64,000 nt of DNA, taken from positions 1 through 64,000 of the forward strand of contig NZ_LNQC01000050.1 in assembly GCF_001651855.1 (NCBI RefSeq), in the 5' to 3' direction. The stretch's first letter is position 1. Each line of letters begins with the position of its first letter. The DNA is from Sinorhizobium americanum (GTDB lineage: Bacteria; Pseudomonadota; Alphaproteobacteria; Rhizobiales; Rhizobiaceae). This document shows positions 1 to 7,571 of this stretch, piece by piece. Below the pieces are notes generated by a model. The model made no database searches. It was not told where the DNA came from and worked only from the letters and a program-made list of their open reading frames with translations. The translations under genes and the position numbers were made by a program.

Positions 1-300
1 CTCGGGCGAGACGGAGAAGCGGCCGATCTCCTGGAGCGGCTCATAGCGGACGCGCCGGCGCGGCGGCACCCTCGATACCTCTCCTTGCGTGCGGCAGCCT
101 GCAGTCATTTGGGGCGCACCGAGGAGGCGCAGCGATGTGCCAGGGCCTCCATTGAGTCGGTCGGCAAGTGTTGGAAGGGCGATCCGGCGGCGGGGCCGCG
201 GCAATATGTGGACTGGCTCGTGGATACCTTGTACCTGCGTCGGGACGAGGACGCGGAACGGTTGCGCGAGGGCTTGCGGCGAGCCGGGTTGCCGGCTTGA
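1..300 (+). CDS. C-terminal fragment of a TPR-like (possibly adenylate cyclase) protein
   Basis: The reading frame is open from the first base and ends with TGA at 298-300, so only the last 99 codons of a longer gene are present. The translation is helical, with the spacing of small and bulky residues seen in tetratricopeptide repeats (for example LSLRAAACSHLGRTEEAQRC), and ends in LRRAGLPA. Rhizobial class III adenylate cyclases often carry C-terminal TPR repeats with a similar ending, but no cyclase domain is in view, so the cyclase idea is inference. The TTG at 85 is internal, not a start. Confidence 0.6.
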   Translation, partial: LGRDGEAADLLERLIADAPARRHPRYLSLRAAACSHLGRTEEAQRCARASIESVGKCWKGDPAAGPRQYVDWLVDTLYLRRDEDAERLREGLRRAGLPA

Positions 301-622
301 TGATGGCTTCTTCTGACCGCTCTTCTCAGCAAACAAGCCATTCCGCCAACGATTCCATATGGCAGAGTTCCACCCACCCACGACGCTGGTGAAGGCGAAT
401 TCTCGACCCAAGACGGCCATTGCTCGTCGATAGCGCGAAGGTCTGCAGTGGCCGATATATCGGGTCGTTCCACTCGATCCCCTCATCATCAATGGTCCCG
501 CGCCGCTCAGCGCCGGATAACTTCTTGAAGGCGGGATTGCTATGCGCCTCACCCCAGCAGGAGCGGTCGGGGCATGACGGCATATTAGAGACTACTAAAT
601 CTATCTGTGGTACACTTCCGAC
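301..622. other. Intergenic region
   Basis: No convincing gene. Around 366-412 it has TTCCACCC followed by a CGACCC word, resembling the dispersed repeat family noted elsewhere in the window, but the match is weak. The AT-richer stretch 585-620 probably holds the promoter of the small gene that follows. Confidence 0.5.
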
Positions 623-790
623 ATGCGCGACTTGCTGCTCTATATCGTAGTGTTGGGCTGCCCCGTGGCGGTCGATTGGATCACCACCGAGGGGACGTAC
701 AGCCGCGCGGTATGGCAAGTATTGAGCGAGCAAGCTGACTCCGTCCGGTATCAGGTCGAATACTTGGTCGATGACATCGCCAGGCTTTAA
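623..790 (+). CDS. Small hydrophobic hypothetical protein (55 aa)
   Basis: ATG at 623, TAA at 788-790. The N-terminus is one hydrophobic segment (LLLYIVVLGCPVAVDWI, about residues 4-20), followed by a polar amphipathic tail rich in Gln, Glu and Asp. This would give a single-pass membrane or membrane-associated microprotein with the tail on one side. It is too short for standard ORF cut-offs. No strong ribosome-binding site is visible. I do not recognise a family; the support is the coherent hydrophobic/amphipathic layout. Function unknown. Confidence 0.45.
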   Translation: MRDLLLYIVVLGCPVAVDWITTEGTYSRAVWQVLSEQADSVRYQVEYLVDDIARL

Positions 791-857
791 GGCCTGCGCA
801 AGGGCTTTGCCCGTTTCGATTTGCCTCGCTCGTGCGGTGCGCTAAATCTCCGTCGAG

Positions 858-1307
858 ATGACAAAGAAAGAAAAGCAGCCGTCGACGGACGACTCTACCC
901 TGCGACGACAGGTTGCCGCCCTGCCGTTTCGCGTTTCGGAGCGCGGTTCCATTGAAATTCTCCTGATCACCTCACGCGATACCGGTCGGTTCATCATACC
1001 GAAGGGATGGCGGAAGAAAGGCCAGAAGCAATGGGACGCCGCCGCGAGGGAAGCCTTTGAGGAGGCAGGCGTTGTCGGCAAGGTCGCGAGCAAAGCGGCA
1101 GGCAGCTACACATATTGGAAGCGCGGTAACGGCGAATTTGAACGGCTTCAAGTGCTGGTCTATCCGCTCGAGGTAAAGACGCAGCGGGCAAGCTGGCCCG
1201 AGAAGGGTGAGCGAAAGATGGCTTGGTTAACTGCAGAAGATGCGGCTCTTCTCGTCGACGAGCCGGCTCTAGCTTCTTTGATCAGGACCTTTGCGCCTAA
1301 GGTCTGA
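858..1307 (+). CDS. NUDIX hydrolase
   Basis: 149-aa NUDIX-fold protein expected to hydrolyse a nucleoside diphosphate linked to another moiety, using Mg2+. The Nudix box spans residues 50-72: G50, five residues, then R64-E65-x-x-E68-E69-x-G71-V72. The usual first glutamate of the box is glutamine here (Q56), while the catalytic REx2EE core is intact. IPKGW just before the box is typical of the diphosphoinositol-polyphosphate/diadenosine-polyphosphate branch, so that substrate class is plausible but not shown. The length is normal for a single-domain member. It is followed by two strong hairpins that may end its transcript. Confidence 0.85.
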   Translation: MTKKEKQPSTDDSTLRRQVAALPFRVSERGSIEILLITSRDTGRFIIPKGWRKKGQKQWDAAAREAFEEAGVVGKVASKAAGSYTYWKRGNGEFERLQVLVYPLEVKTQRASWPEKGERKMAWLTAEDAALLVDEPALASLIRTFAPKV

Positions 1308-1410
1308 CCCACTGGCATTGCTCGCGTTTTTCGAGCATAATTCTCGGATCGCTCCCGCGTTTGCCATGACGTGTCTCCAAAAGGAGTGAAGAGTCCTGTA
1401 AGCAGACTCG

Positions 1411-1433
1411 GCGCCCGTCTAATCGGCGGGCGC
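1411..1433 (+). terminator. Hairpin downstream of the NUDIX gene
   Basis: GCGCCCG (1411-1417) pairs perfectly with CGGGCGC (1427-1433) around a 9-nt loop. There is no T-run directly after it; a second hairpin follows within 6 nt. It could be part of a structured RNA rather than a terminator. Confidence 0.5.
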
Positions 1434-1438
1434 ATTTG

Positions 1439-1481
1439 AAGAGCCCGCCACATGGTCCCCCCCACCGCGGGCTCTTTCTGT
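1439..1481 (+). terminator. Rho-independent-type terminator
   Basis: AAGAGCCCGC (1439-1448) and GCGGGCTCTT (1467-1476) form a perfect 10-bp stem, followed by TTCTGTGT. With the hairpin at 1411-1433 it makes a tandem structured 3' end about 105-170 nt after the NUDIX stop. A small RNA with this terminator is also possible. Confidence 0.65.
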
Positions 1482-1631
1482 GTCTAGATCCTTTACGGCC
1501 GGTTTGAACCTACCAAACAAAAAAGGCCGGGCTAACCCGACCTTCCTGCAGCCATTGCCAGTACATCCGTGGTCAATGGCGAGATGGTGTCGATTGCGTG
1601 ACACGAGCGCAACCTGCTCGGTTCGAGCGTG

Positions 1632-1843
1632 TCAGAGGCAGATATCGCACAAAGGAATTTCTGGGTTCGTCGCCTCCCACCATCGCATCGGTCTGCCGCA
1701 ATGGAGGCACCTCGTCTCCGCGCGCGCCAGTGCCTCCAGTTCAGCAAGACGCTTCCCAGCCTTTTGAGCTTCCGCTTGCCGTTTAATGGCGTCGTCGCGG
1801 CGCTTTAGCTCGCCGCTCGCTCTTCATCAGTAAAGCCGCTCAC
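1632..1843 (-). pseudogene. Frameshifted small zinc-ribbon protein
   Basis: A GTG at 1843 directly abuts the TAG of the upstream ribbon-helix-helix gene. It begins VSGFTDEERAAS and then meets TAA. One frame over, the sequence continues as a coherent basic helix (KRRDDAIKRQAEAQ, then GKRLAELEALARAE) and a zinc-ribbon with two CxxC pairs (CLHC and CDIC, 21 residues apart), ending at TGA 1632-1634. The joined product would be about 70 aa. The second frame has no start codon of its own, so an indel near 1805-1815 splits one gene. It is either a recent pseudogene or a sequencing error. Position suggests co-translation with the 1844-2023 gene. Confidence 0.6.
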
Positions 1844-2023
1844 CTACGCACTCCCTTCGGTCTCGCTCCCCTCGTCCAAGTCATTGATGGGCAGGTAACC
1901 GTATCCCTGCAGCCACTCGCGAATGATGAGGCGGATCAATTCTTCCCGCGTCATCTGGAGCTCTTCGCAGGAGAGGGCTAGCGCCGTCTCCACGTCGTCA
2001 TCGAGTTTCATCATCCTTCGCAT
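1844..2023 (-). CDS. Ribbon-helix-helix (CopG-like) small protein, 59 aa
   Basis: ATG at 2023, TAG at 1844-1846. The start of the protein (MMKLDDDVETALALSCEEL) fits a beta-strand followed by the first helix of a ribbon-helix-helix fold, and REELIRLIIREWL fits the second helix, so a small DNA-binding dimer is likely. The tail is acidic (DLDEGSETEG). The stop is followed without a gap by the GTG of the zinc-ribbon gene, indicating translational coupling. Function is not known; antitoxin-type or autoregulatory roles are common for such folds, but no toxin is next to it. Confidence 0.65.
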   Translation of the reverse strand: MRRMMKLDDDVETALALSCEELQMTREELIRLIIREWLQGYGYLPINDLDEGSETEGSA

Positions 2024-2144
2024 CTCGCTTTGCGTTCAGCGTCGCACAGCGCCGGTGGCAGTCAAGGATTAGGGGGCACCGCCCAAAGGGGCGACGCGCG
2101 CACTCGTGTCCCTTTGACGGCTACACGGAGTAGATGTATTTACT

Positions 2145-2159
2145 AGTAGATATACTACT
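2145..2159. promoter_or_regulatory. Inverted repeat upstream of the 2187 gene
   Basis: AGTAG-ATATA-CTACT is a perfect 5-bp inverted repeat with a 5-nt spacer, 27 bp before the ATG at 2187, in an AT-rich patch unlike the surrounding sequence. It could be an operator or overlap a promoter. Confidence 0.4.
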
Positions 2160-2186
2160 TCCATCTGAAAAGTAGGTAGCAATCCG

Positions 2187-2537
2187 ATGATGACCACGGT
2201 AACGAGTTTCGTTTCCGAGCTATGCCGCGCCGCCAATGAGGTCCATCATCTTACTCCGTTGGCGGCCCGCCGGCTGCTGGAGCGCGCTGTGGCGGTAATC
2301 CACGACATGCCGGAGATAAAGGGCGTCGAGGCGAACAACACTGTCCAGGACGCCACTATCGCACTGTTAAAGGTTGCCGTATCCGCTCCACACCGTTCAG
2401 AACGCGAAATACGAAGCGCGCTGCTCGACGCCGCGGATATCATTCGGCTGCGGAAGAGCGGGCGATCTGTTCAGCGGGATTCCGAGCCCGGCGAGAAGAC
2501 TGGACACTTTTCGGAAAAGCCTAATGATTTAGCGTGA
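2187..2537 (+). CDS. Conserved rhizobial hypothetical protein, 116 aa
   Basis: ATG at 2187 (a second ATG follows at once). The protein is mostly helical: an N-terminal segment with FVSELCRAANEV and RRLLERAVAVI, then a second helical pair ending DAADIIRLRK, and a polar, probably disordered tail of about 25 residues. No signal peptide or membrane segment. It resembles small uncharacterised rhizobial proteins with the same N-terminal motif, but no function is known. It is a single-gene unit behind an AT-rich promoter-like region with an inverted repeat. Confidence 0.6.
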   Translation: MMTTVTSFVSELCRAANEVHHLTPLAARRLLERAVAVIHDMPEIKGVEANNTVQDATIALLKVAVSAPHRSEREIRSALLDAADIIRLRKSGRSVQRDSEPGEKTGHFSEKPNDLA

Positions 2538-2637
2538 AGGACCGGTGTCCAATTGAATGCTAAGCCATTGATGCGGCTTACCTATGCGATTTGAGGCGGC
2601 GGACCAGACCCAGACCGAGCGGCTGCCCGACCTCGAC

Positions 2638-2690
2638 TTTCCACCCTGCTGCGACGTAATCTGAACTGCAAGGATCGACCCGTGGCAGAC
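2638..2690. repeat. Dispersed degenerate intergenic repeat, copy at 2.6 kb
   Basis: TCCACCC, then CTGCGACGT-ATCTGAAC, then GATCGACCCGT in this order and spacing. The same words recur at 20.35 and 53.4 kb, with weaker copies near 5.4, 24.95, 25.27 and 52.9 kb. No open reading frame explains them. Confidence 0.55.
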
Positions 2691-2797
2691 ATCGGGCTTC
2701 ACGCGCCGAATGACAAAAAAGTACGCTCTGCAGACGTTCGACGACGGCACCTGAGCATTGCCCATTGCGTTTTGTGCCGGAGCTCTGATGGCCGCGG

Positions 2798-3619
2798 CTA
2801 GGCCATTCTTGCTTCCGCAAGAAACGACAGCATAAGCGCTGAAACTCTCTGCGGGTCTTCCCAATGCGGGTTATGTCCATACCCCTCGAGCGTGATGGAT
2901 CGCACTGAGGGGAATGCCTGTGCAAGTGCCTCGCGATGCGGGCTGCCAAAGAGCGGATCAGCCGAACCACCGATACAGAGCACCGGCGCGGTGACCCGCA
3001 TCGCGCTGCGCCGGAGATCGGTTTCGGCAAAGCCCTCCAAGATGCCGTGCCAGACGGCCGCCGGCATTGCCGCCGCGTCCCTTTTCATCTTCGACAGAAA
3101 GTCGGGCTCGACAGGCCGGCTGCAGGAATACCAGTCCCGGAGAAAATGCCCCGCGGGGTCTATCGGGTCGCGAAGTGCGCGGATTCCGCGCGACAGCGGG
3201 CTCATGCTGCCAAAATCCGGCCTCAGGCTTGCAGACATAAGCACGAGGGCGGTCACGTCATCGCGACGACAAGCGGCAAGCTCGATCGCTGTCATTGCGC
3301 CCATCGAATGGCCGATAACGGCAAACTTTGAAATGCCCAGAAACGCCAGAAACCGGTCAATGCTTGCGGCAAAATCGCTGACGCGCATCCCATCCCCCAA
3401 AGCGGACTCACCGTGTCCGGGGAGATCCGGAATGATCAGACGGTAGCCGGCAAGAAAGGGCTCAAGCGCGGCAAAGCTGCGGCCGGTGTCAGAATAGCCA
3501 TGCAGCAGCAGAAGCGGCGGCCCGCTTCCGCTACTGTCGGCGAAAGCGATCGGCCTTCCCCCTGGCAATTCGACGCGCCGCTTGCGACGATGCCATTCGT
3601 CCTTGACGCTGCACATCAC
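2798..3619 (-). CDS. Alpha/beta-fold hydrolase
   Basis: 273-aa cytoplasmic hydrolase. HGYSD (residues 40-44) supplies the oxyanion hole, GHSMG places the nucleophile at S105, and GYGHNPHWEDP near the C-terminus carries the catalytic histidine. No signal peptide. The ATG at 3619 overlaps the stop of the choline-binding-protein gene by 4 nt (ATGA), so the two are translationally coupled. This suggests the substrate is a quaternary-ammonium ester or similar compound taken up with help of that protein, which is inference. The family is too broad to name a reaction. Confidence 0.8.
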   Translation of the reverse strand: MMCSVKDEWHRRKRRVELPGGRPIAFADSSGSGPPLLLLHGYSDTGRSFAALEPFLAGYRLIIPDLPGHGESALGDGMRVSDFAASIDRFLAFLGISKFAVIGHSMGAMTAIELAACRRDDVTALVLMSASLRPDFGSMSPLSRGIRALRDPIDPAGHFLRDWYSCSRPVEPDFLSKMKRDAAAMPAAVWHGILEGFAETDLRRSAMRVTAPVLCIGGSADPLFGSPHREALAQAFPSVRSITLEGYGHNPHWEDPQRVSALMLSFLAEARMA

Positions 3620-4554
3620 AGGCCGAGCGCTGCCTTAACCGCGGCGAGGCCCGCTTGGCCGTCGAAAGTTGATACCCCGGTCAGCCAGGTTTCCAAGCGC
3701 TGTGGCTCGTCCTTTACCGATTGCAGAGCCGCTTCTTCCGGCTCCATTCCATCGTTCATGATGTAGGCCATGCCGCGGTTCTCGTATTCGACATCGAAAA
3801 CGAGGTTGTTCAAAAGCTTTGCGACATTGGGGCACTCCTGCAGGTAGCCCTTGCGCACTTGGGTGGAGACCGTTGCCGCACCGAAATTCGGGCCATAGAA
3901 CTTGTCACCGCCAGTCAGATACTTCATGTCGAAGACGGTATTCATCGGATGGGGCGCCCAACCCTGGAAGACGATGAACGACTTGTCGCGTGTCCGACGA
4001 ACCACTTCCGAGAGCATGCCCTGCTCGCTCGACTCCACCACTTCCCATTCCTCAAGCCCGATGGCTGGATCCTCGATCGCGTCTAGCATCAGTTGGTTCG
4101 AGCCTGGCTCGATGCCGTAGAGCTTCCGTTCGAACTTATCGGCGAACTTCTGCAGGTCGGAAAAGTCCCTGACGCCAGCTTCCCAGACGTAGGTCGGAAC
4201 GGCGAAGGTGTATTTGGCACCCTCGAGATTAGTCCGAACCGTCTCGACCGAGCCCTCCTCCTTGTACGGCTTGTAGTAAGCGACCATGGCTGGGTGCCAA
4301 TAGCCGAGAAACACGTCGAGGTCCTTGCTCTTCAGGCTCGTGTAGATGACGTCGATACCGAGAAGCTGGCTCTTCGCCTCGTAGCCCAGCGCCTTCAGCA
4401 AGGTCAGACCGACCCCGGTGGTGAAGGCAAGATCATTCCAACCCGGCTCAGCCAACCGCACTATTTTGCAGCTTTCCGGCTCTGCCGCAAACACAGGAGC
4501 GGCAATGGCGATGAGAGCAAACGCCGCCGTCCCAGCTTTTAAAGATCGCTCCAT
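3616..4554 (-). CDS. ChoX-like choline/betaine-binding periplasmic protein
   Basis: 312-aa solute-binding protein with a cleavable signal peptide (about residues 1-23, ending FAA). It belongs to the OpuAC/ProX-like glycine betaine-choline group. The aromatic box known from Sinorhizobium ChoX is present at matching positions: W39 and D41 (PGWND), W86 (YWHP), Y115, N153 and W199 (GWAP). Choline or a close trimethylammonium compound is therefore the likely ligand. No permease or ATPase gene is adjacent, so it must use a transporter encoded elsewhere or act as a sensor or scavenger. It is followed by a coupled hydrolase and divergent from a BetI-like repressor. Confidence 0.85.
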   Translation of the reverse strand: MERSLKAGTAAFALIAIAAPVFAAEPESCKIVRLAEPGWNDLAFTTGVGLTLLKALGYEAKSQLLGIDVIYTSLKSKDLDVFLGYWHPAMVAYYKPYKEEGSVETVRTNLEGAKYTFAVPTYVWEAGVRDFSDLQKFADKFERKLYGIEPGSNQLMLDAIEDPAIGLEEWEVVESSEQGMLSEVVRRTRDKSFIVFQGWAPHPMNTVFDMKYLTGGDKFYGPNFGAATVSTQVRKGYLQECPNVAKLLNNLVFDVEYENRGMAYIMNDGMEPEEAALQSVKDEPQRLETWLTGVSTFDGQAGLAAVKAALGL

Positions 4555-4596
4555 CGTATTCCCCTTTTATCCAGTTGGTCATTTTACTGTCCCATA

Positions 4597-4611
4597 GGTC
4601 AATTATTGATC
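4597..4611. promoter_or_regulatory. Candidate operator between ChoX-like and BetI-like genes
   Basis: GGTCAAT-T-ATTGATC is a near-perfect palindrome (6 of 7 pairs) 42 bp from the binding-protein start and 45 bp from the regulator start. Its position in the divergent intergenic region fits autoregulation by the BetI-like repressor. Confidence 0.5.
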
Positions 4612-4656
4612 TTTTCGGAAAGTTTGTCAAATGTGGGCGAAAGTGAGGGCGTGCAA

Positions 4657-5244
4657 ATGAGACTGACCAAGATCAGCGATATCCGAAAACGTGAACTCAG
4701 ACGGGCGGCGTTCGAGGTCCTACAGCGTGAAGGCATGGCGGGGGCAACACTGGAGAAGGTCGCGGCTCAAGCAGGCGCATCGAAGGGCATCGTCCTGCAC
4801 TACTTCGCCAACAAGCAGCAGTTGTTCGAGCATGCGATGCGCGAGGCAAACGCCGTATTGAAGGATGCCGTTGTGAGGCGGCTGAACCGCGCCAACACCC
4901 CGTTTGAACGACTGGAAGCAATCATCGAAGGCAATTTCGAGGACCGCTTCTTCCAGCCGTCGATCTGCCATGCCTGGCTGTCGCTCTGCGCCGAGGTGCC
5001 GCGCGACCCGCAGCTAGCGCGCATTCAAAAAGTCATTCATGCGCGAATGCGATCAAACCTCCTGTCGGCGCTGATCCATTTCCTGCCGGAGGAGGAATGC
5101 GAGACCGTCGTTCTTGGAATTACCGCGCTGATTGACGGACTGTGGCTGCGCCTCGGTCTGCAGTCGGAGGGCCTGACACGTGAAGATGCACTTCGCCAGA
5201 TGCGCGACTATCTTTCTCATCGGCTGCCCTCCGGCGCCGCATAA
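4657..5244 (+). CDS. TetR-family, BetI-like transcriptional repressor
   Basis: 195 aa from the ATG at 4657, preceded by GAGGG; an upstream in-frame TTG at 4606 would overlap the candidate operator. The N-terminal helix-turn-helix reads ATLEKVAAQAGASKGIVLHYF, matching BetI, in which GIISHYF occupies the same place, and the length matches BetI. The C-terminal ligand domain is helical. BetI represses choline-to-betaine genes and is relieved by choline. Here it is divergent from a choline-binding protein, so control of that gene and the hydrolase by a quaternary amine is a reasonable inference. Confidence 0.8.
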   Translation: MRLTKISDIRKRELRRAAFEVLQREGMAGATLEKVAAQAGASKGIVLHYFANKQQLFEHAMREANAVLKDAVVRRLNRANTPFERLEAIIEGNFEDRFFQPSICHAWLSLCAEVPRDPQLARIQKVIHARMRSNLLSALIHFLPEEECETVVLGITALIDGLWLRLGLQSEGLTREDALRQMRDYLSHRLPSGAA

Positions 5245-5590
5245 GAGGTAGACGACGATCTCGAAGGGGTCGTTGTTGGGAGGGGACGAATTACTACCTT
5301 AAGCGATCGGGCGGTTTACGCTAGCGACCATGACACCTTTCACACGATAGGGATTTTTTGGCGGGTTTCGCCACAACAGCCGTTGGATAGTCTCCTGTAG
5401 ACGGCAAAGTGCGACCCTGATGAGGCCTACAGGAACAAGCAGAATCGACCCGAAGTAGACACCTGCGGTTAAGGCGAGAGCGTCTCAATTTTGGAGTCAT
5501 TGCAGACCTTCGCCGGCGGGTGCAGCTTGCGCAGCAGCGGCTCGCTTCAGCCGACCCCATCCATGGCAGCGCTGGGTTTTCGCGTCAGAA
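5245..5590. other. Intergenic region with a degenerate repeat
   Basis: No gene recognised. Around 5411-5458 it has GTGCGACCCTGATGAGG followed by AATCGACCCG, a diverged copy of the dispersed repeat family. It separates the BetI-like gene from the convergent end of the large catabolic operon. Confidence 0.45.
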
Positions 5591-6484
5591 TCAAAGACGG
5601 TAGAACCGCACCGCATTATCGTGGAAGAGAGCGGCGCGTTCATCGCCTGAGTAGGCTTTCGTGATGTCCTTGAAGGCGTTGAAGATTGCATCGTAGCTGG
5701 AAAACAGCTTGTCCACGGGGAAGTTGGAAGCAAACATGCAGCGTTCCACGCCAAAGGCGGCTATAGCTTCCTCGACGTAGGGCCGGATCGATGCCGTCGT
5801 CCAGGTCCAGTCACCCATGCCAAGGCCGGAAATCTTGCAGGCGACGTTCGGCGCCTGCGATAGCAACCGCATTCCCTCACGCCAACCTGGGAAATGATCG
5901 GGTCCGTCGACCTGCATGCCGGTGTGGTTGAGAATGATCTGAACGTCCGGAAAATCGCGCGCGAGGTTAAGAAACTCCTCCATCTGCCAGTAGTAGAGCT
6001 GGAGATCGAAGCTCAGTCTGCGTTTGGCCAGTTCACGGAATCCCCGCCGCCATTCGGGTGTCCTGCTTACCTCCGCCTCGATAAGGTAGGTCTTGGCCGG
6101 GTCATTATGGAAGTTCATGGATTGGCGGATGCCGCGGAAGTTCGCATATTGCATGTGCTCGTCGAGAAGTTCGCCCACATCCGGCTTCCGCAAGTCAGCG
6201 TAACCGACGATCCCATGCGGAAATCCGTGCTTGTCCGCCACGCCTTGCAGCCAACGCGTCTCGCCGGCCGGATCCTTCGGATCATAACCGACGTCGAGGT
6301 GAACCGCCTTGACGAGGTTCTGGTTCTTCGCGTCGGCAAGGAAATCACCGATAAGGTAGGTCTTGTTGATGGCGGTATAGTCGCCGAAAGCCGACGGCTT
6401 CACGCCGTCGGAGAGCCAAGGATAGTAGTTGTGGTCCAAGTCCCAGAGATGGAAATGGGGGTCGACGATAGGAAGGTCATCCAT
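5591..6484 (-). CDS. Amidohydrolase (COG3618-type, sugar-lactonase-like)
   Basis: 297 aa from the ATG at 6484. TIM-barrel metal-dependent hydrolase of the amidohydrolase-2 group: DPHFHLWD at the N-terminus gives the HxH metal motif, ILNHTG a later histidine, and ASNFPVD the C-terminal aspartate. The group includes L-fuconolactonase, L-rhamnono-lactonase and 2-pyrone-dicarboxylate lactonase. Together with the sugar ABC transporter just upstream, opening of a sugar lactone is the best guess. It is the last gene of the 15.6-to-5.6 kb operon. An in-frame extension to 6535 is possible but lacks a ribosome-binding site. Confidence 0.8.
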   Translation of the reverse strand: MDDLPIVDPHFHLWDLDHNYYPWLSDGVKPSAFGDYTAINKTYLIGDFLADAKNQNLVKAVHLDVGYDPKDPAGETRWLQGVADKHGFPHGIVGYADLRKPDVGELLDEHMQYANFRGIRQSMNFHNDPAKTYLIEAEVSRTPEWRRGFRELAKRRLSFDLQLYYWQMEEFLNLARDFPDVQIILNHTGMQVDGPDHFPGWREGMRLLSQAPNVACKISGLGMGDWTWTTASIRPYVEEAIAAFGVERCMFASNFPVDKLFSSYDAIFNAFKDITKAYSGDERAALFHDNAVRFYRL

Positions 6485-6545
6485 GTTTGACGTTTCCGAT
6501 TGGGAGGCAGGGGGTGCCCGGACAAGTCCCGACACCCTATCGATA

Positions 6546-7523
6546 TCAGTTGCTGGGCGGGAAGACGCGAGCGACGACAGCCTTGGCTTCGGGCGAGTCT
6601 ACCTTGTCGGCGGTGACGAGCGGCATGACCAAGGCCAGGTCTTTCGTAACAGGCGCATCGGTGAGTGCATTGAACACCTGTTGCGTTCCATCGAGCCCCT
6701 GTCCGACTGCCTCCTGGAAGAAGATGCCCTGGATGGCGTTCGCCTTCAGGAGACCGATGGTGGTTGGGCTGCCGTCTGCAACGGCAATGCCCACCTTGCC
6801 GGTGAGGCCACGCGTCTCGAGTATCTTGGCCGCGCCCGTTCCGGCTTCGTCATACATGCCGTAGATTGCCTTGATGTCGGGATGCGCCGTCAACATGTCG
6901 TTCGCCTGCGTGACGGCCTCGTTAACCGTCAGGCCGCGGGTTTCGAGCATCTGCGCCAACTCGCATCCGTCGGTCGCGAATGCTTCCTTGGCACCCTTGA
7001 GGTACTTTTGCGCGTTTTCCCGATCCTGCGGCAGCGACAACATGCCAACCTTGCTTCCGCCGCGATCCTTGGCGAGCTTGCAGACAAAACTGCCTTGAGC
7101 CTTTCCGGTCTCGTAGTTGTTCGCGGTAACCGACGACGTATAGTCCGTCTGTCCGGGCTGGGGGCCAATGCCGGCGAAAGCGATCGGAATGTTCTGTGAC
7201 TTCAGGTAGGCAAGCAGTGGCGGCGTGCTGGTGGAACTCACCGGACCGATCACGATCGCATCCACGCCCTTCGTTACCGCCGTCCTGGCGTTGTCCATCT
7301 GCTTGGCGGGCGAGTTTTCGGACGTGTATTCGACATAGTCCATGCCGAGTTCCTCGGCCTTTTTCTTTACCCCGTAGCCAACCCATTGCCAGTAGGAAAT
7401 GTCGAGCGAGGGCGCGAGATAGGCGACCGTCTTTTTCTCCTCCGCCTGTACGCCTGTAAGGCCAACTCCTGCTCCCACAATGGCAGCAGTCAAGATAAGC
7501 GCTGTCGTAAGTTTGTTCTTCAT
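6546..7523 (-). CDS. Sugar ABC transporter substrate-binding protein (RbsB-like)
   Basis: 325 aa with a signal peptide (residues 1-27, cleavage after VQA). Periplasmic-binding-protein type I fold: the N-terminal [12 protein letters not shown] strand, the inter-domain DAIVIGP segment and the C-terminal [13 protein letters not shown] region are all typical of the ribose/xylose/autoinducer-2 group. It delivers a sugar-like ligand to the permease and ATPase encoded just upstream. Pyranose versus other polyol ligands cannot be settled by eye. Confidence 0.85.
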   Translation of the reverse strand: MKNKLTTALILTAAIVGAGVGLTGVQAEEKKTVAYLAPSLDISYWQWVGYGVKKKAEELGMDYVEYTSENSPAKQMDNARTAVTKGVDAIVIGPVSSTSTPPLLAYLKSQNIPIAFAGIGPQPGQTDYTSSVTANNYETGKAQGSFVCKLAKDRGGSKVGMLSLPQDRENAQKYLKGAKEAFATDGCELAQMLETRGLTVNEAVTQANDMLTAHPDIKAIYGMYDEAGTGAAKILETRGLTGKVGIAVADGSPTTIGLLKANAIQGIFFQEAVGQGLDGTQQVFNALTDAPVTKDLALVMPLVTADKVDSPEAKAVVARVFPPSN

Positions 7524-7571
7524 GCTTTTTCTCCTCCTCCAAAAGAACCGGCGCGGACGCCGATGTCACTC

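Noticed and set aside
105..473. Minus-strand open frame with a long translation
   Set aside because: It overlaps the end of the supported plus-strand gene and the intergenic region, has arginine/serine-rich shadow composition and no motif.
2578..3030. Minus-strand 150-aa frame overlapping the alpha/beta hydrolase
   Set aside because: Out of frame with the hydrolase, no family features; it runs through a dispersed repeat.
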